Source of the DNA: Symsagittifera roscoffensis
Taxonomy: Eukaryota > Xenacoelomorpha > Acoela > Convolutidae
Direction of reading: 5' to 3'
DNA length: 64,000 bases
Assembly: GCF_963678635.1 (NCBI RefSeq)
Contig: NC_087065.1
Coordinates: 70,701,573-70,765,572 of the forward strand
Shown here: in pieces, positions 19,626-27,210 of the stretch
Numbering within the stretch: position 1 is the stretch's first letter
How the letters are laid out: every line of letters begins with the position of its first letter
Program-made: the position numbers and the translations under genes
Notes under the pieces: model-generated
What the model was told of the DNA's origin: nothing
Seen by the model: the letters and a program-made list of their open reading frames with translations, nothing else
Database searches by the model: none

Positions 19626-21824
19626 ATGAGACCCAAGGGCAAGAAGTTCACGTGGAACAACGCAGCAGAGGAGTCATTCCAGAGAATAAAGAAAGAGCTA
19701 TGTGAGGCACCAGTACTGGGTATGCCGACTGAGAAAGGGATGTACGTGCTGGACACGGATGCGTCGGTAGTCGCGATTTCTGGGATTCTCCACCAAGAAC
19801 AAGAATGGAATGGGAAGACAGTCTTGAGACCAATAGCGTACGGGAGCAAAGTCCTGAGTGACACGGAAATGAAGTACGGAGCACCAAAAGCAGAGATGTT
19901 TGCGGTGGTTACCTTTGTCGAGAAATACAGGGCATACCTGGGCAGTGAGCCATTCAAGTTGCGAGTCGACAATCGAGCACTGAGCTGGCTGAAAACGTAC
20001 TCAATGGACCAAAGTTACATTGGGAGGTGGATAGTTCGCATGGATGGATACAACATGATAATTGAGCATAGAACACGAGATAAACATCAGAATGCCGACA
20101 GCTTGAGTAAGAAGACGGAGTTCTATGAGAGACAAGAGCAAAGAGAGGCAGACAGACCTGAAATCAAAGATGGCTTCTCCTTCATGGACAAGGAAACGTA
20201 CGACAGTCTTCCACTCACGAGATGGCTGGACAAGTCAGGCAAACCAATAGAAGATCATCCTGAATTGCCTAAAGAGCTTCCAGAGAAGACCATCTTGAAG
20301 AAGAGCAAGAGAATTCCGATTGAGATTATACTCAAGTCGAAGATCGTGAAGGAGACGCTCAAGGCAAAAGGCTATGATCTTAACCAGGTGGAAGAGGGAA
20401 CTGCACAGATAGATGATGACTTAATGAGGTTGCTCGAGAAACTATCAGATGATAAGCCCGTGATCCAAGAGAAGGGTAAAGAGGAACCGGAAGTCACTAT
20501 ACTTCGGAGAAAAGAGACAGTGAACGATACTAACTCATCAAGAGGAAGCGTCACTGACAGCAAAGATGTCGTGCGGTCACTAGTTGACAAAATCCCCGAA
20601 GACATTCTGGAGCAGACCAAGGTTAGGAAAAAGAAAGTGACGTTCAAAGAAGATACTGAACACCTGGGACTAGGTCAAGAGTCCGGGGAGTGTTCCAGGT
20701 TCACGGAAGAAGGAACCGGAGAAGGAAAATTGTCCGGGGAGCGTGAAGGATGGGATGAAGACTCGGATGAGAGCAGCGAAAACCAAGACAGTCTGTGCAT
20801 GATATTGGCGGAAGAGAAAACAAGGCACCACGACAGGGAGTTACAGACGGATCCATCTTCAGGAACATACAACATGGACACACAGGAGATGCGAGGTGGT
20901 GAGGAACTTGAGAAAATTGCGGTTGCAAGGAAACCATACAGGGAACTATCATGCAACTCAAACATCAGAACGAATCTGGTGCCAGAAGATGATATGAAAA
21001 TCGTGAAAAAGATGATATGCGTGAAACTGAGTGATGACATCCACAACCGTGGTGAGATGAATGGACAGATCATGGCGCTAAAGGAGCATGTCAAGGCGAG
21101 ATATAGGCTGTCAGACCTAATAAGAGCCCAGAAGAATGACAAAATGACAAGTAACCTCTCCAAATGGATCCAGTCGGGGGTCAAGGAGAAGGGGAAACTT
21201 GAGGAAGACAGCTACAAGATCTTGAGCCAGTTCTACAAAGAAAAGAAAGACTTACTTTATCACACAGTTGATGGGGTGGTAGCGTGCAAGAGGAGAGATG
21301 AGGAAAAGATATTACACAAACACAACCTCATCATACTACCACAATTGTACCAGACGGAGGTGCTTTTCAGATCACACGACCAGATGGGCCACCAGGGGAT
21401 AGACAAAGTACAACAAAGGATACTTCAAAGGTTTGATTGGCCAGGAATGAGAAAAGCTTGCGAGAGATGGGTGAATGCCTGCCTGGCATGTCTCCAGGTA
21501 AAAGACCCAAGGAAGATGAAGTTTCCCCTCAAGTCCGTTGAGAGCTCAGAGTTCAATGAAGTGGTGCAGATAGACCATCAAAAAATCTGCATGACAGAGT
21601 CGGGATATAACCAGATACTGGTTATAATAGATCACTTCACAAAGTTGGCGGAAGCGGTTCCGTGCCAGACAGCCTCGACCGAAGAGACATGTGATCATTT
21701 GATAACGCATTGGATATCGCGGTATGGTTGTCCAATGGCTTTCCAGTCGGACAACGGCAAAGCTTTCGTGGGGGACTTGACAAAAGAATTGATGAAGAGA
21801 TCGCACATTGCTCAAGCACACTAG
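19626..21824 (+). CDS. pol: pol: RNase H, long linker, integrase zinc finger and most of the catalytic core
   Basis: Same frame as the RT piece. RNase H shows 'LDTDASVVAISGIL', 'YGAPKAEMFAVV', 'RVDNRALSWL' and 'NADSLSK', the four carboxylate positions. A charged linker of about 330 residues follows, unusually long for Gypsy. The integrase HHCC finger runs from H at 21,374 to 'CLACLQVK', and the core has its first two acidic residues (D at 21,573 and D at 21,750 in 'QSDNGKAF'). A TAG at 21,822-21,824 interrupts the frame inside the core. The next residues in the same frame continue the integrase, so the stop is an inactivating substitution. Confidence 0.88.
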   Translation: MRPKGKKFTWNNAAEESFQRIKKELCEAPVLGMPTEKGMYVLDTDASVVAISGILHQEQEWNGKTVLRPIAYGSKVLSDTEMKYGAPKAEMFAVVTFVEKYRAYLGSEPFKLRVDNRALSWLKTYSMDQSYIGRWIVRMDGYNMIIEHRTRDKHQNADSLSKKTEFYERQEQREADRPEIKDGFSFMDKETYDSLPLTRWLDKSGKPIEDHPELPKELPEKTILKKSKRIPIEIILKSKIVKETLKAKGYDLNQVEEGTAQIDDDLMRLLEKLSDDKPVIQEKGKEEPEVTILRRKETVNDTNSSRGSVTDSKDVVRSLVDKIPEDILEQTKVRKKKVTFKEDTEHLGLGQESGECSRFTEEGTGEGKLSGEREGWDEDSDESSENQDSLCMILAEEKTRHHDRELQTDPSSGTYNMDTQEMRGGEELEKIAVARKPYRELSCNSNIRTNLVPEDDMKIVKKMICVKLSDDIHNRGEMNGQIMALKEHVKARYRLSDLIRAQKNDKMTSNLSKWIQSGVKEKGKLEEDSYKILSQFYKEKKDLLYHTVDGVVACKRRDEEKILHKHNLIILPQLYQTEVLFRSHDQMGHQGIDKVQQRILQRFDWPGMRKACERWVNACLACLQVKDPRKMKFPLKSVESSEFNEVVQIDHQKICMTESGYNQILVIIDHFTKLAEAVPCQTASTEETCDHLITHWISRYGCPMAFQSDNGKAFVGDLTKELMKRSHIAQAH

Positions 21825-23687
21825 ACGACCTATCATCCACAGACCAATGGGTTGGTAGAGAGACAGAACAGGACACTGGTCAACATGTTAAGGGTGTACT
21901 GCTCAAGATACATGACGGACTGGGACAAATACCTGCCACAGGTAGTAGGAGCCTACAACAGTACACAGCACTCAACGACGGGCATCAGTCCTTTCATGAT
22001 GTTAACGGGCAGGGAGAGAGCAATGCCTCTGACATTCTTTTACCCGGAATACGAAGGGAAAAGGACGTCGCCTCAGGCATACGTGAAAGAAGCGATCAAA
22101 AGACAACAGGAGTTGAACGAGCTATGCAGGAGGAACACGGCGCAAGCGCAAATGAGGCATCGCAGGAAATATGACGAAAAAATATTACGAGCAAAGCCAT
22201 ATGAAGTGGGCCAATACGTGTGGGTCTTCCAAAATGTCATACCGCCCAAGGGAACAAAGAAACTACTCAAGAAGTTGAGGGGACCATTCATGATAACGGA
22301 GGTTCATCAACAAGGACGGTTCTATCGCTTGAGTACTGGGCGAGCGGCACATTATGAAAATCTGAAGCCTCACGTCCCGTCCCCAGAGGATTGGTGCATA
22401 CCGAAGGACATGGAGGGTCTTGAGTACCTGGTGGTAGAGCCAGCGTGTGAAGTGAATGAAAAAGGCACCAGAGAGAAAAATGATGGTAATGAGAACTTGA
22501 GTTTGGACGACAACGAAAAGATAGGAGGGGAGTCTGATGCAGGATCATTTGTAGAAGAAGACTGGAACGACCCGGAGCAAGATGAGGTGCCGAAGTGGAT
22601 GGAGCCGGATCGACCGACACCACCGGAAACCAGGACTGGCAATCGTAAACGCACCGGCATGAGGTACAACAGGTACGGGGATGACTTCTTGATCGATAAG
22701 ATACAGCCAGACAAATTGGGCGAGGAACTACTGAGCGCAGGCGAACTGGAAGCCGGAGAGGAATGGCAGGTCATTGACGATGGTGGACACTATCCGCAGG
22801 AAGACCACTCGACGCCGGAATTAGAGACGGATCTCGAGCAGAGTGAGATAGAGAGGAGGGAGAACACGAACTTGAGGATACTAGAGTGGATGCGCGATGT
22901 CAAAGACGAGAGCCACGAAGGACAAAGCATTAAACAAGTCGATGTATCAGCGGCAAATTACATGAAGACAGAGGACCCTCTTTTCGGATGGACGGCAACA
23001 GACAGGCCACTGGACATTCCTCAGGACAATTCAGACCCGACAACATCGACGGGGACGTCGATAAATATTTTTGTCCGGGGAGTGGGGGTAGGACTTACCC
23101 ACACCGAAAATTTGATGATAAAGAAGCTCAAGGAAGTGAGAGAAACAAGCGAATTGGAACTGGAGGAAGAAGAGCCGGAGCCTACCATAGGTCGGAATTT
23201 CAAAACGAAATTTGAAATACCCAATGAGTACTCGGAAAACATCATGATAACGGATAGCGACTTCATCCTGTCAAACAGGACTAGCGCGATCTGCATCACG
23301 GCGGACATGAGTTTCAAATCAAGATTGGAAGCTGACTTCAGAAGAGAGTACCAGAACGTGGAGTTTCTGTTCAGACAGAGACCAGGACTGGGAGGGATGG
23401 CAGCGCTTCCACCATCAGTAGCACAAGTCCCGGGCAAATATCTGTGCTTCCTAGTGACGAGGGTCAATGACAGGAACACAATTGATCCCGAACACGTGAT
23501 GTTGGCACTAACAAGACTACGAGACTTCATGATTGAAAGAGGAATAACGGAGGTCTCAATGCCGGTGTATGACCCAAACAGGGGCAAACTGAGCTCGAGG
23601 GAATTGTACGCTATCCTACATGTAGTCTTTGCGGAAACTGAGATAATGGTGTATCTGCACAAAAAATACTACTTGAGCATCGCCTGA
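21825..23687 (+). CDS. pol: pol: integrase C-terminal half, acidic tail and macro-like domain
   Basis: In-frame continuation after the TAG. It supplies the integrase glutamate ('VERQNRT', E at 21,858), 'YNSTQHSTTGISPFMML', and the C-terminal SH3-like GPF module ('LRGPFMITEVHQQGRFYRL'). An acidic, Pro-rich region of about 270 residues follows. The last 145 residues (about 23,236-23,684) follow the order of an OARD1-type macro domain: 'AICITADMSFKSRLEADF', 'GKYLCFLVT', 'RLRDFMIERGITEVSMP' and 'VVFAETEIMVYL'. The glycine-rich ADP-ribose loops of active members are replaced (FKSRLEA and VYDPNRGKL), so binding or hydrolysis may be lost. The stop at 23,685-23,687 looks like the natural end of pol. 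Confidence 0.82.
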   Translation, partial: TTYHPQTNGLVERQNRTLVNMLRVYCSRYMTDWDKYLPQVVGAYNSTQHSTTGISPFMMLTGRERAMPLTFFYPEYEGKRTSPQAYVKEAIKRQQELNELCRRNTAQAQMRHRRKYDEKILRAKPYEVGQYVWVFQNVIPPKGTKKLLKKLRGPFMITEVHQQGRFYRLSTGRAAHYENLKPHVPSPEDWCIPKDMEGLEYLVVEPACEVNEKGTREKNDGNENLSLDDNEKIGGESDAGSFVEEDWNDPEQDEVPKWMEPDRPTPPETRTGNRKRTGMRYNRYGDDFLIDKIQPDKLGEELLSAGELEAGEEWQVIDDGGHYPQEDHSTPELETDLEQSEIERRENTNLRILEWMRDVKDESHEGQSIKQVDVSAANYMKTEDPLFGWTATDRPLDIPQDNSDPTTSTGTSINIFVRGVGVGLTHTENLMIKKLKEVRETSELELEEEEPEPTIGRNFKTKFEIPNEYSENIMITDSDFILSNRTSAICITADMSFKSRLEADFRREYQNVEFLFRQRPGLGGMAALPPSVAQVPGKYLCFLVTRVNDRNTIDPEHVMLALTRLRDFMIERGITEVSMPVYDPNRGKLSSRELYAILHVVFAETEIMVYLHKKYYLSIA

Positions 23688-24188
23688 GTTGGGGACACGG
23701 GGTCTCGAGTTGGGTGTGAAGGAGGAGTCTTGAGTTAGGTACTGGGGTGCGGCACAGGTAAAGGGATCTTAAGACGTGATTGGCAAGACAATTAAATTTT
23801 AAAAAAAGAATTAACGGTGCTAAAACATAAAATGAATCTGCATGCTTTTAAGGAAATTCCAATTGAATCGTTTTAAGTAGAATGAAAATGATAAGATTTT
23901 AACCATACTGGTTAAAGGGGGGGTTTCTAGGTTAGAAGCATGACATGTTAGGTCTTAATGTGGTTTCTGTTTTCAGATCAAGTTTGAAAAACAAAGTTGA
24001 AAATCCAACTACACTCAAGCGAGAGACAGAAAGAGAAATCTTGATTGAACTCGCGATAATCGACACCTACAGCAAGTGTTTGCAAGGGAACATTTCTAGA
24101 GAATTCTTGAGTTGGGTAATACTTGAGTCGGTAAGGTAATTCTTGAGCTGGTTAACATATACCTGTATACATCCCGAAGTCACAAAGA
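23688..24188 (+). other. Spacer between pol and the accessory genes
   Basis: About 500 bp without a convincing reading frame. It contains several CTTGAG words: three in 45 bases near 24,103-24,148 and one at 23,731, plus CTCGAG at 23,702. A good 3' splice-site sequence, TTTCTGTTTTCAG, ends at 23,976 and could serve a spliced subgenomic mRNA for the accessory proteins (inference). Confidence 0.5.
23964..23976 (+). promoter_or_regulatory. Candidate 3' splice acceptor upstream of accessory ORFs
   Basis: A pyrimidine-rich run followed by CAG, about 210 bases before the ATG of the SGNH-coding ORF. Accessory proteins of LTR elements are often made from spliced RNA. No donor was identified with confidence. 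Confidence 0.3.
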
Positions 24189-25697
24189 ATGGCAGACAGA
24201 TTCTGGAAATCCATGCCCGCGGCCCTGAAGAAGCCTACTCTTGATGAGCTGTACAGACGCCTGAGGGACCTGGACTATACCCAGATAGACGAGAAAATGG
24301 CGGTAATGCTGAATGCCATCCTCCAGTTGGAAGACCAGGGTGAATGCAGGGAGTCTGCGACGGAGGCTGTCTTGATGATCGGCTACACCACCGAGGGTAT
24401 ATCAAACCAAGAACAGACCAGATGGTTGTCTTGGAATGTGGATGGAGGAGTAAGGGGCTTTGACTTGGCAAGGAATCCTGGCCTGAGTAACAAAACCGAA
24501 TATGGCGCAGGGGAATTCCCACTACCAACTAGGCCAACAGCAAGATCTACAGGCCAAAGCTCGAGTAAGGTGCTATCGATGACGCGAGCACAACAGACGA
24601 CCGAGGCATACCCGGATCTTGGTGTTCTAAAGAAAGAGCTCGAGAAGACGCAGAAGGAAAGGAATAAGGCGAACCTCGATCGAGATCAGGCAAAGCTGGA
24701 TCGGGAGAAGGTTCAGCTGGAAAGGGACCAGGCGGTCAACGAGCGAGATCAGACTCTGAGGTTGCTTGAGATGCTAAAGGCTGAACATCAGCAGGAGCTA
24801 AGGGTGCGGGAGAATGCCGCGAATTGTGAACAACTGAAGTCGGAGTTGGAGAGAATAGAACAACGACAACGCGAACTTGACGCACAGAAGGGAGCCAGGC
24901 CGAAGGAGCGAGTGGTTACCAGCTCGAGACCAGAGTCACGCATGGAGGTGGATGAAGTCCCCAGAGCAAGAGCACGGTTCAACCTTGACCGCGAGGCCCG
25001 AGAACACATGAGTGAAGGGTTGGAAGTCTGGATACCGAATGACGCAACGTTTTCCTTGCGTAGCCTAGAGACGCAACCCGTACGCCCGCTGATGGATGTG
25101 GTGCTGCCGGGATATACCCCAACCTCGACCTCGAGTGACAGTCAGGTGAGCGGCGGCTCATCGCGTCTGAAAGAGCTGGGCGAGAAATTACGGCAGAAAA
25201 GTCGTGAAAGTTCGGCAAGACCGGAGCTTCCCCCGACTTGGAGGGAACAGCCGGTCAGGAGCGTCGTGATCTCGAGTTATAAGAAAAATACAGAGAAGAG
25301 GTACCACAGGCACAATCGGCTGGATTGGAGTGCGGAACAGAAAGCCAGGAGGGACTGCTTTCATGATGCAGCCTGGGTGGAGTATCTTGCGCCACCCCGT
25401 GTGCCAGAAGGTGCGGTCCACCTGATCATAGGGGACAGCCTGGTGCGGGTGTTGACCCGGATCCAGTCGCACTGGCAGACAGGAATCTTGAGTTTCGCTG
25501 GAGCTGCCACGCCACAGATGTTGGCGACGCTTGAGATGCTAGGGATGACTAAAGTGTACACGGTGACCTTGATGATCGGGACTAACGATGTATCAAGGGG
25601 AGAAGCGAGGAAAATAACGAGGCTGCACGACAAGATGAGCTGCCTTCTTGAGGAGCTGAGGATCCATATGTACCGTCCCCTACAACATGATGTTTGA
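24189..25697 (+). CDS. Accessory ORF A: coiled coil plus SGNH/GDSL hydrolase, N-terminal part
   Basis: A 502-residue frame. Residues about 1-115 are of unknown fold. Residues 145-245 form a long coiled coil rich in repeats such as 'RDQAKLDREKVQLERDQAV'. A Ser/Arg-rich linker follows. From about residue 405 the SGNH hydrolase blocks appear: block I 'LIIGDSLVRVL' with the GDS nucleophile motif, and block III 'LMIGTNDVSRG' with the GxND motif. The frame stops at 25,697, but the rest of the domain continues in frame 1 from 25,660, needing a +1 shift within 25,660-25,694. A single inserted base explains this most simply. SGNH domains are known in ORF1 of some LINEs and in rotifer Terminons; one in a Gypsy element is unusual. 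Confidence 0.75.
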   Translation: MADRFWKSMPAALKKPTLDELYRRLRDLDYTQIDEKMAVMLNAILQLEDQGECRESATEAVLMIGYTTEGISNQEQTRWLSWNVDGGVRGFDLARNPGLSNKTEYGAGEFPLPTRPTARSTGQSSSKVLSMTRAQQTTEAYPDLGVLKKELEKTQKERNKANLDRDQAKLDREKVQLERDQAVNERDQTLRLLEMLKAEHQQELRVRENAANCEQLKSELERIEQRQRELDAQKGARPKERVVTSSRPESRMEVDEVPRARARFNLDREAREHMSEGLEVWIPNDATFSLRSLETQPVRPLMDVVLPGYTPTSTSSDSQVSGGSSRLKELGEKLRQKSRESSARPELPPTWREQPVRSVVISSYKKNTEKRYHRHNRLDWSAEQKARRDCFHDAAWVEYLAPPRVPEGAVHLIIGDSLVRVLTRIQSHWQTGILSFAGAATPQMLATLEMLGMTKVYTVTLMIGTNDVSRGEARKITRLHDKMSCLLEELRIHMYRPLQHDV

Positions 25698-27210
25698 CCA
25701 GCACGCCTTGGAGATGAACGAGAAGGTGCGGAACCTAAACAAGGTGATCCGAGATATCCACCGGAAAAGTGTGCTCCCTGTCAGACTGTTGGACGTGGCG
25801 GAGCGCATGGAGAAAAAGGGATTCCCTGAAGACACCTCCAATGATGGAATCCATTTCGACAGACCAAGGGGAGCGGAGTGGCTGAACGACGTCTTCCAAG
25901 AACACATAAACACGCTAGAGGCGGACCTGCTAGAGACAGCCCAATTCACATTAGGACCACCCCCGAACCCACCATTCCTTGCCTCAAGGGCCTTGTCTGG
26001 TCGCTTGGGAACGAGAGTTGACACTAGAGACAGTTCGAGGAGCAACCAGACCAGATTGCAGAGTGTCACGCCAATGGAGTCTGAGGAGGTGACGTCATCA
26101 ACACCTCCAGGCTCGGCGATATCCTCAGTGGTAGTGGCAGAGAACAAGCGGGAAAAGAGATCTATGGAGACTGCTCGCTTGAGATATCCTGAGAAGGTGA
26201 AAGAACTGGACCTAGAGGGTTTGGAATGCAGGCGAGAATTGGCGGAGACCCTGGGGATTGAACGAGTGTCGCACGAGGATTTAAACAGACATCATTGCGT
26301 GGACTGGTTGAAAGCTCATGAGGCACACTTCTCGAGAACGAAATTGACGGAGACCGCAGATCTGACCGGAATTCCATCAAAAGCGATCATGGGACCCATT
26401 AACTACAGACCTCTCAAGCTGTTGGGGAGTCCTGGACTCATAGTAGAACCCCCCAAACACCAAACAAGCATCGCCAGGATCAGGTTGGCGACCCCGGCAC
26501 AGTTGAAAGTGGTGGACAAGCTACTCAATCCAGGGGGAATGGAATTGCCAGATGCCGCTTACAAAGGCTCGAAGTTGGCGGAAGATCCCAGGTACGGGAA
26601 GCCCTGTGGCAGCACCCAGCTGGCCAAAACCCTGGCAGTTTATGATAGAGCAGATCCAGCTGCTTCGAGAGTAGTCATTGTGGCGGGATCGGACTTCGAA
26701 GGAACGTCTCCCAAGTTGTTCTGGCCGGAGACTCTGATATACTCTTTGCCAGGAGCTGAATTAAACCAGATGTTAACTCTGGTGGTGGCAATAAAGTCGG
26801 AGATGCCCTGTGAGCCTGAGCTGCTGTTGTTTGCAGGAATGAATGATCACCTGCACGCGATGGGACTTCTTGAGCAGCTGAAGGGCAATGAAATTCCGAC
26901 ATCGAGGAAGACATGGGAAGCCATTCAGGCGTTGTTTGCAGCGATGAATGAAGTGCAAGAGAATGTTATCTCGAGATTTGGATCCAAGACGAAGGTGGTG
27001 TTCACCACATCCCCTGGATACGCGAACATGCCACCCGCCCTACAATTCGTGTACGCGGTCTTGATCCTAATAGCAGAAGGGAATGAATGGCGGATTCTAA
27101 TGGCAGCCCCCAACCGGGAGTTGGAGCCATCGAACCTGAGGCTTCGCAAGTCAGAATTGGCGGCGGCATGGGCGGACATATCTCATGCACTGAGGGGTTT
27201 TATGGACTAG
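25660..27210 (+). CDS. Accessory ORF A continued: end of SGNH domain 1, then a degenerate SGNH-like domain 2
   Basis: It opens with the strand 'CTVPYNMMFD' expected after GTND, and ends domain 1 with 'NDGIHFDRPRGAEWLND', which supplies the catalytic Asp/His block V. After a Ser/Pro-rich linker and about 150 residues of unknown fold, a second SGNH-like pattern begins: 'RVVIVAGSDFEG' (26,668-26,703), where GDS has become GSD, then 'LLLFAGMNDHL' (about 26,818-26,850). The frame stops at 27,208-27,210. A canonical -1 heptamer G GGT TTT at 27,195-27,201 allows continuation into frame 3, where 'VIGDDHPAIS' (about 27,288-27,317) provides the missing Asp-His block. Confidence 0.72.
   Translation, partial: GSICTVPYNMMFDQHALEMNEKVRNLNKVIRDIHRKSVLPVRLLDVAERMEKKGFPEDTSNDGIHFDRPRGAEWLNDVFQEHINTLEADLLETAQFTLGPPPNPPFLASRALSGRLGTRVDTRDSSRSNQTRLQSVTPMESEEVTSSTPPGSAISSVVVAENKREKRSMETARLRYPEKVKELDLEGLECRRELAETLGIERVSHEDLNRHHCVDWLKAHEAHFSRTKLTETADLTGIPSKAIMGPINYRPLKLLGSPGLIVEPPKHQTSIARIRLATPAQLKVVDKLLNPGGMELPDAAYKGSKLAEDPRYGKPCGSTQLAKTLAVYDRADPAASRVVIVAGSDFEGTSPKLFWPETLIYSLPGAELNQMLTLVVAIKSEMPCEPELLLFAGMNDHLHAMGLLEQLKGNEIPTSRKTWEAIQALFAAMNEVQENVISRFGSKTKVVFTTSPGYANMPPALQFVYAVLILIAEGNEWRILMAAPNRELEPSNLRLRKSELAAAWADISHALRGFMD
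27195..27201 (+). promoter_or_regulatory. Putative programmed -1 ribosomal frameshift site (GGGTTTT)
   Basis: In the incoming frame it reads G GGT TTT, matching X XXY YYZ exactly and in the correct phase. The 0-frame stop TAG follows six bases later (27,208). The -1 frame is open for about 1,450 codons and continues the SGNH-like domain. No clear downstream pseudoknot was identified by eye. Confidence 0.55.

Noticed and set aside
20675-21184. Several long minus-strand frames inside the retroelement (e.g. 20,675-21,184; 28,212-28,955; 29,540-30,133)
   Set aside because: They are Ser/Leu/Pro-rich antisense shadows of well-supported plus-strand coding sequence.
27087-27194. ATG at 27,087 as the start of accessory ORF B
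   Set aside because: The overlapping frame-1 sequence is the better coding sequence up to 27,195. The frame-3 peptide there is Gly-rich and featureless, and the slippery site offers a better entry.
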